Shown here: piece by piece, positions 1-6,724 of the stretch
Position numbering within the stretch: position 1 is the first letter of the stretch
How the letters are laid out: each line of letters starts with the position of its first letter
Assembly (NCBI GenBank): GCA_000436075.1
Contig: FR884632.1
Span: 46,886-56,018, forward strand
DNA: 9,133 nt
Source: Eggerthella sp. CAG:209
GTDB lineage: Bacteria; Actinomycetota; Coriobacteriia; Coriobacteriales; Eggerthellaceae
Direction of reading: 5' to 3'
Notes under the pieces: generated by a model
What the model was told of the DNA's origin: nothing
Databases searched by the model: none
Seen by the model: the letters and a program-made list of their open reading frames with translations, nothing else
Program-made: the position numbers and the translations under genes

Positions 1-705
1 GGCTGCTTCCAGAACCAGCGTTCCGCTGCCGCAGGCAGGATCGACAAACACCGGCGCTTCCACCAAACCATCAGCTCCGGCACGTTCCGCTTTGGCACGA
101 CGTAAGGCAGGAGCTGCTACGCGATCCCATCCGCCCCATACCAGCATGCCGGCGGCAAGCGCTTCCTTTAAAGGGGCCTCTACATTTTCGCCAGGCACGC
201 GATAGCCCCTGCGATGTAACGATTCGCCGACATAATCGATAGAAACAGTTGCCTTCTTGCCGTGAATCGACACCCAAATGGGCACGTCAGGGCGCTGAGG
301 CTGGACATCAGGGCGCTTACCTCGTGCCTCGCGTAAACAGTCGCATACGGCATCCTTCACCTTCAGCCCTGCAAACTGAGTGTTGCGCAAAGCATCATTG
401 GTGCCACGCGCCGTAACCGCAATAGTAGCGCCGTCACCAACTACCGTCGCCCAAGGCAATGCCTTTACGCCCTCATAAAGCGCCTCGGCACTATAAGCCT
501 CAACGCGACCCATAACGCGCAGAACACGCGAAGCGATGCGCGACCACAGGCACGCACGATAGCCTTCCACCTTCGTTCCGAAGAACGCGACACCGCCCTT
601 CAGGGGGCGCACGCTTTGGGCGCGCAGACGCTTCAACTCGTCGGCAAGAATATGTTCAAACCCCTGAGGGCATGTAGCGAAGAATTCAAGTTGATCGTTT
701 GCCAT
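1..705 (-). CDS. rlmL: 23S rRNA (guanine-N2) methyltransferase RlmL, N-terminal part (partial at window edge)
   Basis: The 235 visible codons run off the left edge with no stop. RlmL methylates G2445 of 23S rRNA at N2 using S-adenosylmethionine; in many bacteria it is fused to RlmK (m7G2069), which cannot be judged here. The start MANDQLEFFATCPQGFEHIL matches the family's opening, followed by a THUMP RNA-binding region (about residues 45-165) containing RNTQFAGLKVKDAV and the family signature SIDYVGESLHRRGYR. The SAM-binding motif I, DPACGSGTLVLEAA, occupies residues 222-235 at the very edge. The linker before motif I is about 15 residues longer than in E. coli RlmL. The ATG at 705-703 follows a good GGAGG Shine-Dalgarno seven bases upstream. 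It lies downstream of rpoD on the same strand, but a terminator and a repeat-rich gap separate them, so it is probably a separate unit. No convincing promoter was seen. Confidence 0.93.
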   Translation of the reverse strand, partial: MANDQLEFFATCPQGFEHILADELKRLRAQSVRPLKGGVAFFGTKVEGYRACLWSRIASRVLRVMGRVEAYSAEALYEGVKALPWATVVGDGATIAVTARGTNDALRNTQFAGLKVKDAVCDCLREARGKRPDVQPQRPDVPIWVSIHGKKATVSIDYVGESLHRRGYRVPGENVEAPLKEALAAGMLVWGGWDRVAAPALRRAKAERAGADGLVEAPVFVDPACGSGTLVLEAA

Positions 706-752
706 AGGGGCTCCTCCGTTATCGGCGATGGTTGCTGAAAAATAGCCAAAAG

Positions 753-825
753 GCAGCCAAAACAGGACAGTTTCTTTTGGCTGCTGATCTGGAACACATT
801 CTAAGGTGTCCAAAAGGGACTGTCC
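753..825. repeat. REP-like cluster of overlapping inverted repeats
   Basis: Two overlapping dyads are visible. The first is a perfect 10-bp inverted repeat, gcagccaaaa at 753-762 against ttttggctgc at 775-784, with a 12-nt loop. The second pairs 765-780 (ggacagtttcttttgg) with 810-825 (ccaaaagggactgtcc), 14 of 16 positions, loop 29 nt. They share 775-780, so only one can form at a time. The core GGGACTGTCCC (816-826) is itself a dyad. Such elements recall REP sequences mobilised by IS200-like TnpA_REP/RAYT proteins; that link is inference and no transposase is in the window. Confidence 0.6.
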
Positions 826-846
826 CTCTTAGACGCCCAACAACGC

Positions 847-867
847 AAAAACGCCCGAAAGGGCGTT
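847..867 (-). terminator. Rho-independent terminator downstream of rpoD
   Basis: Read on the minus strand this is a 7-bp stem AACGCCC / GGGCGTT with a TTTC tetraloop, running into five T residues. The T-tract lies only on the minus-strand exit side. It is about 190 nt beyond the rpoD stop and about 140 nt before rlmL, so it most likely ends rpoD transcription and insulates rlmL. Confidence 0.75.
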
Positions 868-902
868 AGTAAGAATCAGGGCATACGCCAGTAAGTTAGC
901 GA

Positions 903-1003
903 GCGGAATTCTGACGAGTGCGGGAAGATTAAAAGGCCCATGAGTGCAGGCCTTCGCGCCACCCCATGGGCCTTGAAATTTTCCTGTGCCGTCAGAATTC
1001 CGC
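903..1003. repeat. 101-bp imperfect palindrome in rpoD 3' flank
   Basis: The outer arms are a perfect 14-bp inverted repeat (gcggaattctgacg at 903-916 against 990-1003). Inside, ggaa 923-926 faces ttcc 981-984, and a perfect 10-bp pair aaggcccatg (933-942) / catgggcctt (965-974) closes a 22-nt loop. Roughly 31 of 39 positions pair, with one short unpaired block at 917-922 / 985-989. No ORF explains it. It could be a small non-autonomous mobile element or a structured 3' UTR of rpoD; no clear target-site duplication flanks it. Confidence 0.65.
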
Positions 1004-1025
1004 GCAGCATCATTGCATTTCATGA

Positions 1026-1047
1026 GTTCTGCGCCGTTCGGCAGAAC
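1026..1047. other. Hairpin immediately after the rpoD stop codon
   Basis: gttctgc (1026-1032) and gcagaac (1041-1047) form a perfect 7-bp stem with an 8-nt loop, 12 nt beyond the rpoD stop. No T-run follows on either strand, so it is not a classical terminator. A second direct copy of gcagaac lies at 1051-1057. It may protect the 3' end of the mRNA. Confidence 0.45.
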
Positions 1048-1059
1048 AACGCAGAACGT

Positions 1060-2391
1060 TTAGTCTTCCAGATAGTCTTTCAGCTTCTGCGACCTGGAGG
1101 GATGACGCAGCTTGGCAAGCGTCTTCGACTCGATTTGGCGAATACGCTCACGTGTTACGCCAAATTCGCGACCGACTTCCTCGAGCGTACGAGGATGCCC
1201 GTCTTCCAGGCCGAAACGCAGGGAAATAACCTTGCGCTCACGTTCGGCCAAGCCTTCCAGCGTTTTGGAAAGCTGTTCCTGCAGCATACTGAAGGATGCC
1301 GCATCAGGAGGAACGATTGCTGCATCGTCTTCGATGAAGTCGCCCAGCTGAGAATCTTCTTCTTCACCGATGGGGGTTTCAAGCGAAACCGGTTCCTGGC
1401 TGATTTTCTGGATTTCACGAACACGCTCGGGGGTAAGGCCCATTTCTTCGGCGATTTCTTCAGGAGTAGGTTCGCGACCCAGCGACTGCAGCAGCTGACG
1501 CTGAATACGAACGAGCTTGTTGATGGTTTCGACCATATGAACAGGAATACGGATGGTACGAGCCTGGTCGGCAATAGCGCGTGTGATTGCCTGGCGAATC
1601 CACCACGTAGCATACGTGGAGAACTTAAAGCCCTTGGTGTAGTCGAACTTCTCAACTGCGCGGATAAGACCCAGGTTGCCTTCCTGGATGAGGTCGAGGA
1701 ACAGCATGCCGCGACCAACGTAGCGCTTTGCAATAGAAACAACCAAGCGGAGATTTGCCTCGATGAGCTGCTGCTTGGCATCGATACCCACCTGCTCTAC
1801 ACGGGTAAGGCGGCGGCGCTCGCGGCGCTCAAGCTCGATGCCCTCTTCTTCGGCCTTTTCCAATTCAGCGGTAGCGGCAACGCCTGCCTCAATCTTCATA
1901 GCAAGGTCGATTTCTTCCGCTGCAGTAAGCAGGGAAACCTTGCCGATTTCTTTCAGGTACATACGCACCGGGTCCCCCGTAAGCAGGGCAACGGAAGAAT
2001 CAGCGGAAGACTTACGCGTGCTGCGCTTGCGCGTGCTTTTGCTCTTATGGGAAACCTTGGGAACCGTGATTTCAGCAGCCGCCTTCAGCTCTTCTTCAGG
2101 CACGCCTTCAAGCAGGCTTTCGTCGGTAAGATCAGAAGCCTTTACATCATGATGGTCGTCGTGCAGATCAGTGGGCTCAACGTCGGACTCCAAAATGTTT
2201 TCGGTGTCGTCTTCCTCGAGATCATGGGACTCTGCCGCTTCGGCTTCGACCGCCTTCTTCTTGGAAGCTGCGGCGCTTTTAGCCTTTGCCGTTTCCTTCT
2301 TGGGAGCCGCCTTCTTGGCTGGCGCTTTCTTGGCCGTACTCTTCGTCGTCTTTTCCTTGGATTCAGACTGTTGTGAGGAAGCCTTTGCCAC
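1060..2391 (-). CDS. rpoD: Primary RNA polymerase sigma factor (RpoD/SigA)
   Basis: This 443-residue protein is the housekeeping sigma-70 that directs core RNA polymerase to -35/-10 promoters. Residues 1-130 are a low-complexity Lys/Ala-rich then acidic tail, typical of actinobacterial SigA. Region 1.2 begins near 139 (DPVRMYLKEIGKVSLLTAAE). Regions 2.1-2.4 span about 205-285, with the core-binding stretch FLDLIQEGNLGLIRAVEKFD and the -10 recognition/melting stretch GFKFSTYATWWIRQAITRAI. Region 3 is near 286-360 (REPTPEEIAEEMGLT, then GDFIEDD in 3.2). Region 4 is near 370-443, with the -35 recognition helix GVTRERIRQIESKTLAKLRH. The start is GTG at 2391-2389, preceded by GGAAGG about seven bases upstream. 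It lies 153 bp after priA and has its own candidate promoter. Complete, with no missing region. Confidence 0.98.
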   Translation of the reverse strand: MAKASSQQSESKEKTTKSTAKKAPAKKAAPKKETAKAKSAAASKKKAVEAEAAESHDLEEDDTENILESDVEPTDLHDDHHDVKASDLTDESLLEGVPEEELKAAAEITVPKVSHKSKSTRKRSTRKSSADSSVALLTGDPVRMYLKEIGKVSLLTAAEEIDLAMKIEAGVAATAELEKAEEEGIELERRERRRLTRVEQVGIDAKQQLIEANLRLVVSIAKRYVGRGMLFLDLIQEGNLGLIRAVEKFDYTKGFKFSTYATWWIRQAITRAIADQARTIRIPVHMVETINKLVRIQRQLLQSLGREPTPEEIAEEMGLTPERVREIQKISQEPVSLETPIGEEEDSQLGDFIEDDAAIVPPDAASFSMLQEQLSKTLEGLAERERKVISLRFGLEDGHPRTLEEVGREFGVTRERIRQIESKTLAKLRHPSRSQKLKDYLED

Positions 2392-2420
2392 GTCGTTTCC
2401 TTCCCACGCTTCTACAAAAT

Positions 2421-2434
2421 CAGGCTAGAGCCTG
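2421..2434 (-). other. Small hairpin in the rpoD 5' leader
   Basis: The 14-bp dyad caggctagagcctg can form a 5-bp stem with a 4-nt loop, followed on the minus strand by ATTTTG. It falls inside the predicted rpoD 5' UTR, about 30 nt before the start codon and upstream of the Shine-Dalgarno. It is short for a terminator; a role in leader structure is possible but unproven. Confidence 0.3.
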
Positions 2435-2447
2435 TTGAAAACATCAT

Positions 2448-2467
2448 GCCATTATAACGCCAATGGC
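2448..2467 (-). promoter_or_regulatory. Candidate rpoD promoter, -10 within a dyad
   Basis: A consensus -10 TATAAT (2456-2451 on the minus strand) would start transcription near 2444, giving a leader of about 52 nt. The best-spaced -35 (TATCTA at 17 bp) is poor; TTGAGG lies too far away, at 24 bp. The -10 sits inside the inverted repeat GCCATT (2448-2453) / AATGGC (2462-2467), which could be a protein-binding site. The call rests mainly on the perfect -10. Confidence 0.45.
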
Positions 2468-2544
2468 GCTTTATAGATACCCTCAAGTTTACGTATTGGT
2501 TTATAGGGCCCACAGCCTTCGGAATCGGTTGCAGGGAACGCCGA

Positions 2545-5076
2545 TTACAGAAGGTTAACAGGATCGATGTCGATCGAAACGCGCACATCATGGTGCGGTT
2601 TCCTCTCGCGAAAATAAGAGGCGAAGCATTCCGCAATGTTTCCCTTTAGCGGCGCCTTCACCACAACATGGTAGCGCCAAGACCCCTTCAATCGCTCAAG
2701 AACACATGGCGTGGGCGGCAAAACCAGCCAACCGGCACCCTTGCCAGCCACTAGCTGTGAAAGATCGTGATACAGGCCCTTCGCCACAGTTCGCACAGCA
2801 TCTTCGTTGCGGCCCCACACCAAGACATTGGCAAGACGAGCATAGGGCGGATAGCCCAATCCCTCGCGCAGCTCCAATTCCTCCGCCAAAAACCGCTCAC
2901 GGTCGTAAGAGGCGGCAGCACGGATTGCGACATCGCATGCGCTGTAGGTTTGCACCACCACTCGCCCTGGTTTCTCCGCACGACCAGCGCGTCCCGCCAC
3001 CTGCTCAATAAGATCAAAGGTGCGCTCTGAACTGCGAAAATCAGGCAGCTTCAGCATGGTATCGGCATTAATGACACCTACCAGGGTTACATCGTCGAAA
3101 TCGAGCCCTTTGGCTATCATCTGCGTACCAAGAAGCACTGCGGCACCTGGAGCCGCAAAACGTTCCAGCAAGCGCTGATGGTCGCCCTTCCTTGCAGTCG
3201 TGTCGGCATCCATGCGAATGATGCGACATTCGCGATCGGCAACAAGCGACGAAAGCTCACTTTCAACGCGCTGGGTTCCGGCACCAAAACGCTTTAAGTA
3301 GGGGCTTCCGCATTCGGGGCACACCGCAGGCACTGGACGCGTAGCACCACAATGGTGGCACACCAACTTCGCGGCACGCTCGTGGTACGTAAGCGACGTT
3401 GAGCACGAATCGCATTCAGGCACGAACCCGCAATCGCGACACAGCAAAAACTGGGCAAATCCGCGCTGGTTCAGCAGCAGGACAGCTTTCTCGCCTTTGT
3501 CCAGCACTTCGAAAAGAGCGTTCTGAAGATCACGAGAGAACATGGAGCGATTGCCTCCGCCGAACTCGCGCGCCATATCTACCACGTTGATATCCGGCAG
3601 CGGTTTTCCGTTGGCGCGACCAGGCATCTCAACGCGAGTCCACGAAGGCTCCACCGCGCATCGATGCAACGCCTCGAGCGATGGCGTCGCAGAACCGAGC
3701 ACCAGCACGGCGCCATGTGAGCGGACCATCCACTCAGCCACATCGCGGGTCACATAGCGCGGAGCCTGATCCTGTTTGTAGCTGGATTCGTGTTCTTCGT
3801 CGATGATGACAATACCCACGTTTTCCATGGGGGCGAACAACGCACTGCGGGCGCCTACCACCACACGGGTACGTCCTTCGCGGATAAGATCCCACTGGTC
3901 GAAGCGCTCACCCTGCGACATACGGGAATGCAGCACCGCCACTGTGTCGCCGAAACGACCGCGAAAGCGCGCAACCGTTTGCGGCGTCAGCGAAATCTCA
4001 GAAACCAGCACTATAGCGCCACGACCCTGCTCGAGTTCATTTTCGATGGCGCGCAAATACACCTCGGTCTTGCCCGATCCGGTAACGCCATCAACCAGCA
4101 CCACATGCCCGTCTTGTTTCGCGGAGGCCCAGGTTATAGCGGCAAGCGCTTCTTCCTGATGAGGAGTAAGCACAGGCCGTTCCCACGCCCTCTTGGAAAA
4201 TGCAGCGCTCGGCTGGTCGCATTCGCGCATGCGCCGGCGATGCTCAATGCGAATAACGCCCTTCTTTTCAAGCGATTTCAGCGTGGCAGAAACCGATCCA
4301 TATTCAGCCGTAAGTTCTGCAACGCGCAAATCGCCCTGCTTGAGTGCCTGCAACACGAGCTCCTGTTTAACGGCACCCTTGCGCGGCTTGAATTCATCTG
4401 CCCCAGAAGTGCGCGTCACCCAACGCTCGTCGACCTCGGAAACCATAGGTCGCGTCACCTGCCAGGTGCCGTTGATGCGCTCCATACGCGGTACGCCGCC
4501 AGGTGGCATGAACAGGCGTATGCAAGAAGAAAACGGTGCAAGGTAACGATCCGCCAAGAACTGCGCACATTGAGCACCGATTTCGGTGAAACAAGGTTTG
4601 CCCAACACCTCTTCTACGGCTTTGAGCTTCGAAAAATCAAGGCCACTGGGGGCATCTGCGCCCAGGCCAACCACAAAGCCCACAGCTTTGCGCCCACCAA
4701 AGGGAACCAGCACCGCGCAACCGACTTTAACGGACGAGCACAATGACGCAGCACAAGAATCAGACGCTTTTTCCTTGGAAACCCCCCATGAGACATTGGC
4801 GGCAGGAAGCATCTCGACGCCAAAGCCGCTTACTCCCGCCTCATGGCCCGCCCGCATCAAGTCTGCAGTGGGTAGGTGGCTGGGCGATGCCTGCATTGGA
4901 TCTTCAGCGAGCAAATCATCAAGCGATGCCTGCATCGCCTTTTTTGCAGGCATCTTGGCAGAAGACTTCGCAGCCGCTAGCTGCGCCTGCTCTTCGGCAG
5001 TTTCGAGCACCGCATAGGTATAGGGCGTTTCGAGTGCCGCAGTTGGTATGTCGAGAATCACAGAGGCAAATTTCAT
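2545..5076 (-). CDS. priA: Primosomal replication restart protein PriA (3'-5' DNA helicase)
   Basis: PriA recognises stalled or recombined forks and reloads the replicative helicase. This 843-residue protein has the full helicase: Walker A GVTGSGKT (330-337), DEEH (426-429), GSATPS (461-466), GTQMIAKGLDF (650-660) and motif VI QVAGRAGR (692-699). Eight zinc-binding cysteines are present (546, 549, 555, 558, 573, 576, 586, 589). Many actinobacterial PriA proteins, such as the mycobacterial one, have lost ATPase motifs; this one has not. The N-terminal 3'-end-binding domain (MKFASVILDI, then VPFGGRKAVGFVVGLG near 124) is split by about 85 extra low-complexity residues (about 27-115). The start is ATG 5076-5074: it matches the family N-terminus and sits seven bases after a -10 box. 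A TTG eight codons upstream is in frame but lies within the promoter spacer. Confidence 0.96.
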   Translation of the reverse strand: MKFASVILDIPTAALETPYTYAVLETAEEQAQLAAAKSSAKMPAKKAMQASLDDLLAEDPMQASPSHLPTADLMRAGHEAGVSGFGVEMLPAANVSWGVSKEKASDSCAASLCSSVKVGCAVLVPFGGRKAVGFVVGLGADAPSGLDFSKLKAVEEVLGKPCFTEIGAQCAQFLADRYLAPFSSCIRLFMPPGGVPRMERINGTWQVTRPMVSEVDERWVTRTSGADEFKPRKGAVKQELVLQALKQGDLRVAELTAEYGSVSATLKSLEKKGVIRIEHRRRMRECDQPSAAFSKRAWERPVLTPHQEEALAAITWASAKQDGHVVLVDGVTGSGKTEVYLRAIENELEQGRGAIVLVSEISLTPQTVARFRGRFGDTVAVLHSRMSQGERFDQWDLIREGRTRVVVGARSALFAPMENVGIVIIDEEHESSYKQDQAPRYVTRDVAEWMVRSHGAVLVLGSATPSLEALHRCAVEPSWTRVEMPGRANGKPLPDINVVDMAREFGGGNRSMFSRDLQNALFEVLDKGEKAVLLLNQRGFAQFLLCRDCGFVPECDSCSTSLTYHERAAKLVCHHCGATRPVPAVCPECGSPYLKRFGAGTQRVESELSSLVADRECRIIRMDADTTARKGDHQRLLERFAAPGAAVLLGTQMIAKGLDFDDVTLVGVINADTMLKLPDFRSSERTFDLIEQVAGRAGRAEKPGRVVVQTYSACDVAIRAAASYDRERFLAEELELREGLGYPPYARLANVLVWGRNEDAVRTVAKGLYHDLSQLVAGKGAGWLVLPPTPCVLERLKGSWRYHVVVKAPLKGNIAECFASYFRERKPHHDVRVSIDIDPVNLL
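4884..4935 (-). repeat. In-frame 13-bp direct repeat inside priA
   Basis: gcgatgcctgcat occurs at 4884-4896 and again at 4923-4935, spaced exactly 39 bp (13 codons). Both copies encode MQAS (from Met48 and Met61) within the extra low-complexity segment of PriA. This suggests the insertion grew, at least partly, by short in-frame duplication. Confidence 0.7.
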
Positions 5077-5083
5077 GTTGAAG

Positions 5084-5112
5084 AGTATAAGGGGCGGCAA
5101 TCAACTTCCCAA
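5084..5112 (-). promoter_or_regulatory. priA promoter giving a leaderless mRNA
   Basis: On the minus strand: -35 TTGGGA (5112-5107), 17-bp spacer, -10 TATACT (5089-5084), then seven bases CTTCAAC before the priA ATG at 5076. The predicted transcription start is therefore on or one base before the A of the ATG. No Shine-Dalgarno precedes the ATG, which fits leaderless translation, common in actinobacteria. Confidence 0.6.
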
Positions 5113-5270
5113 GCAAACCGGCCAAGCGCAACCAAACCTCCAGCACTGCGCCGAGCGCCAAAGCAAATAGAGCACTCCGAGAAATGCCCAGAAAGTTAGA
5201 TCACATGCTCGACGTTCCAGTTCGGCTTCATGCCAAACACATCGAACACATGGTCGCGGCATCATCACAC
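5113..5270. other. Spacer between metK terminator and priA promoter
   Basis: About 158 bp without a supported gene. Short open frames here either overlap metK out of frame or lack a ribosome binding site. No repeat or strong hairpin was seen. Confidence 0.5.
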
Positions 5271-5296
5271 AAAAAAGCCCCGTCGAAACGGGGCTT
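5271..5296 (-). terminator. Rho-independent terminator of metK
   Basis: On the minus strand AAGCCCCGT / ACGGGGCTT forms a 9-bp GC-rich stem with a TTCG tetraloop, followed directly by a run of T residues (5276-5271). It begins about 31 nt after the metK stop. The loop and tail are textbook, so read-through into priA should be low. Confidence 0.92.
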
Positions 5297-5327
5297 ACAA
5301 CCGTTGATTCGGCTTGAGGATAACGCT

Positions 5328-6590
5328 TTAAGCGATGCCGCACGCTGCCTTCAGCTCTTCGGCCTTGTCGGTCTTTTCCCAAGTGAATTCAGGAAGCTCG
5401 CGGCCAAAGTGGCCGTATGCCGCGGTTTTGCGATAGATAGGACGGCGCAAATCGAGCTCGTCGATGATGGCACCAGGACGCAGGTCAAACACTTTGCTTA
5501 CCGCTGCCTCGATGTCGGATGAGGAAACGATGCCCGTGCCAAACGTATCGACCATTACAGAAACAGGGCGCGCAACACCAATGGCATAGGCAATCTGAAC
5601 CTCGCAACGCGTTGCCAAACCGGCAGCAACCACATTCTTGGCAACCCAACGAGCAGCATAGGCGCCCGAGCGGTCTACCTTGGTGCAGTCCTTGCCCGAA
5701 AAGGCGCCGCCACCGTGACGCCCCATACCGCCATAGGTGTCAACGATGATCTTGCGGCCAGTAAGACCCGCATCGCCCATAGGGCCACCCACCACAAAAC
5801 GACCGGTAGGGTTCACATACAGTTCCAGATCGTCTGCGACCGTTACCCCCTCGGCTTCAAACACGGGATCGATAACGTTACGCTTAAGCGCTTTGCGCAA
5901 TTCGGTAGGATCGGTTTCCTCGGAGTGCTGAGTAGATATAACCACCTTTTCAACCTGGGTAGGAACACCGTTGACGTAACGAACGCTAACCTGGGTCTTG
6001 CCGTCGGGACGCAGATTCGGCATGGTGCCATCTTTACGCACCTTCGAAAGACGCTCGGCCAAACGGCTGGCCAGATAATGCGGCAAAGGCATAAGGGTCT
6101 TTGTCTCGTTGCATGCATAACCGAACATCATGCCCTGATCGCCCGCACCGATTTGGTCATACGGATCAACAGCTTCACCGTTCTGCGTTTCCCAAGATTC
6201 GTCAACGCCTTGTGCAATATCGGGAGACTGCTCGTGGATGGTATTCAACACACCGCAGGTATCGCAGTCGAAACCGTACTTGGCGCGATCATATCCGATT
6301 TCACGGAGCACCTCGCGGGCAATTCCCGGCACATCAACATAGGCCTGAGTGCGCACCTCGCCGGTAACCATGATAAGACCAGTGGTAGCCATGGTTTCCA
6401 CCGCGCAGCGAACCTCTTTCGGGTTGGCGGGAATGCCGCCCGGAGCAACATAGCCTCCTGCTGCCAACTCGGTTTCCTTGGCGAGAATGGCATCGAGGAT
6501 GGCATCGGAGACCTGGTCGCAGATCTTATCGGGGTGGCCTTCGGTTACCGATTCGCTCGTAAACAGGTACGAATGCTGTTCTTCTTGCAT
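5328..6590 (-). CDS. metK: S-adenosylmethionine synthetase (methionine adenosyltransferase)
   Basis: MetK makes S-adenosylmethionine from methionine and ATP in the cytosol, releasing phosphate and diphosphate. The 420-residue protein opens with FTSESVTEGHPDKICDQVSD (residues 10-29), holding the substrate-binding His19. It carries both signatures: GAGDQGMMFGYA (148-159) and GGGAFSGKD (293-301), followed by KVDRS. The C-terminus TAAYGHFGRELPEFTWEKTD is typical. It is about 20-35 residues longer than usual, mostly from an extra loop at about 40-58 (LAAGGYVAPGGIPANP). The ATG at 6590-6588 has AAGGA eight bases upstream, held within a predicted hairpin. SAM is the cofactor of both flanking enzymes, the radical SAM protein upstream and RlmL further down, but shared control is not shown. 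It is followed by its own terminator. Confidence 0.98.
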   Translation of the reverse strand: MQEEQHSYLFTSESVTEGHPDKICDQVSDAILDAILAKETELAAGGYVAPGGIPANPKEVRCAVETMATTGLIMVTGEVRTQAYVDVPGIAREVLREIGYDRAKYGFDCDTCGVLNTIHEQSPDIAQGVDESWETQNGEAVDPYDQIGAGDQGMMFGYACNETKTLMPLPHYLASRLAERLSKVRKDGTMPNLRPDGKTQVSVRYVNGVPTQVEKVVISTQHSEETDPTELRKALKRNVIDPVFEAEGVTVADDLELYVNPTGRFVVGGPMGDAGLTGRKIIVDTYGGMGRHGGGAFSGKDCTKVDRSGAYAARWVAKNVVAAGLATRCEVQIAYAIGVARPVSVMVDTFGTGIVSSSDIEAAVSKVFDLRPGAIIDELDLRRPIYRKTAAYGHFGRELPEFTWEKTDKAEELKAACGIA

Positions 6591-6595
6591 CTATC

Positions 6596-6637
6596 GTTTC
6601 CTTTCAGGAAAACAGGGGGCAGCCAAAGCTGCCTCCC
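6596..6637 (-). promoter_or_regulatory. metK leader with two adjacent hairpins
   Basis: Hairpin 1 (6637-6615 on the minus strand) pairs GGCAGC with GCTGCC around a TTTG loop, extended by three G-C pairs past a one-base bulge, and is followed by TGTTTTCC, resembling a weak terminator. Hairpin 2 (6613-6596) has about seven pairs with one bulge and encloses the AAGGA Shine-Dalgarno (6603-6599). The 3' arm of hairpin 1 is also complementary over nine bases (6613-6621) to 6670-6678. The arrangement could allow attenuation or translational control. I see no match to known SAM riboswitch consensus sequences. Confidence 0.4.
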
Positions 6638-6649
6638 CACAACTTTTCG

Positions 6650-6660
6650 ATAGTACTATA
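6650..6660 (-). promoter_or_regulatory. Candidate metK -10 box within a perfect palindrome
   Basis: TATAGT (6660-6655, minus strand) resembles a -10 and would start transcription near 6648, giving a leader of about 58 nt. It overlaps the perfect 10-bp palindrome atagtactat (6650-6659). A TTGACG lies upstream at 6690-6685 but 24 bp away, too far for a standard -35, so the promoter assignment is weak. Confidence 0.35.
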
Positions 6661-6724
6661 CCGTCCCTGTGCCCCCTGCTGCGCCGTCAACAGAAAACGC
6701 CAACAGGTTATGGGGGCAAGCGGA

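Noticed and set aside
829..1023. 64-codon minus-strand frame after rpoD
   Set aside because: It crosses the terminator at 847-867 and the long palindrome, and has no ribosome binding site.
940..2376. 478-codon open frame on the plus strand opposite rpoD
   Set aside because: It is antisense to an unmistakable full-length sigma factor, begins inside the palindrome, and its protein shows no recognisable motif. Codon bias of rpoD explains the open frame.
2523..2546. Inverted repeat AATCGG/CCGATT at the priA stop as a terminator
   Set aside because: The stem is only 6 bp with a 12-nt loop and no T-run; too weak to call.
3790..4746. 318-codon plus-strand frame opposite priA
   Set aside because: It lies wholly within priA, whose helicase motifs are intact; the composition is typical of an antisense shadow.
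5196..5249. 17-codon minus-strand frame ending PNWNVEHVI between metK and priA
   Set aside because: It follows the metK terminator, lies before the priA promoter and has no ribosome binding site, so it is unlikely to be expressed.
5715..6653. 312-codon plus-strand frame opposite metK
   Set aside because: Shadow of metK; no ribosome binding site or family resemblance.
6655..6690. TTGACG with TATAGT as a standard metK promoter
   Set aside because: The spacing is 24 bp, well outside the usual 16-18, so only the -10 is listed, at low confidence.
6591..6724. Known SAM riboswitch upstream of metK
   Set aside because: I could not find the conserved core of SAM-I, SAM-II, SAM-III or SAM-IV by eye; only generic hairpins are visible.
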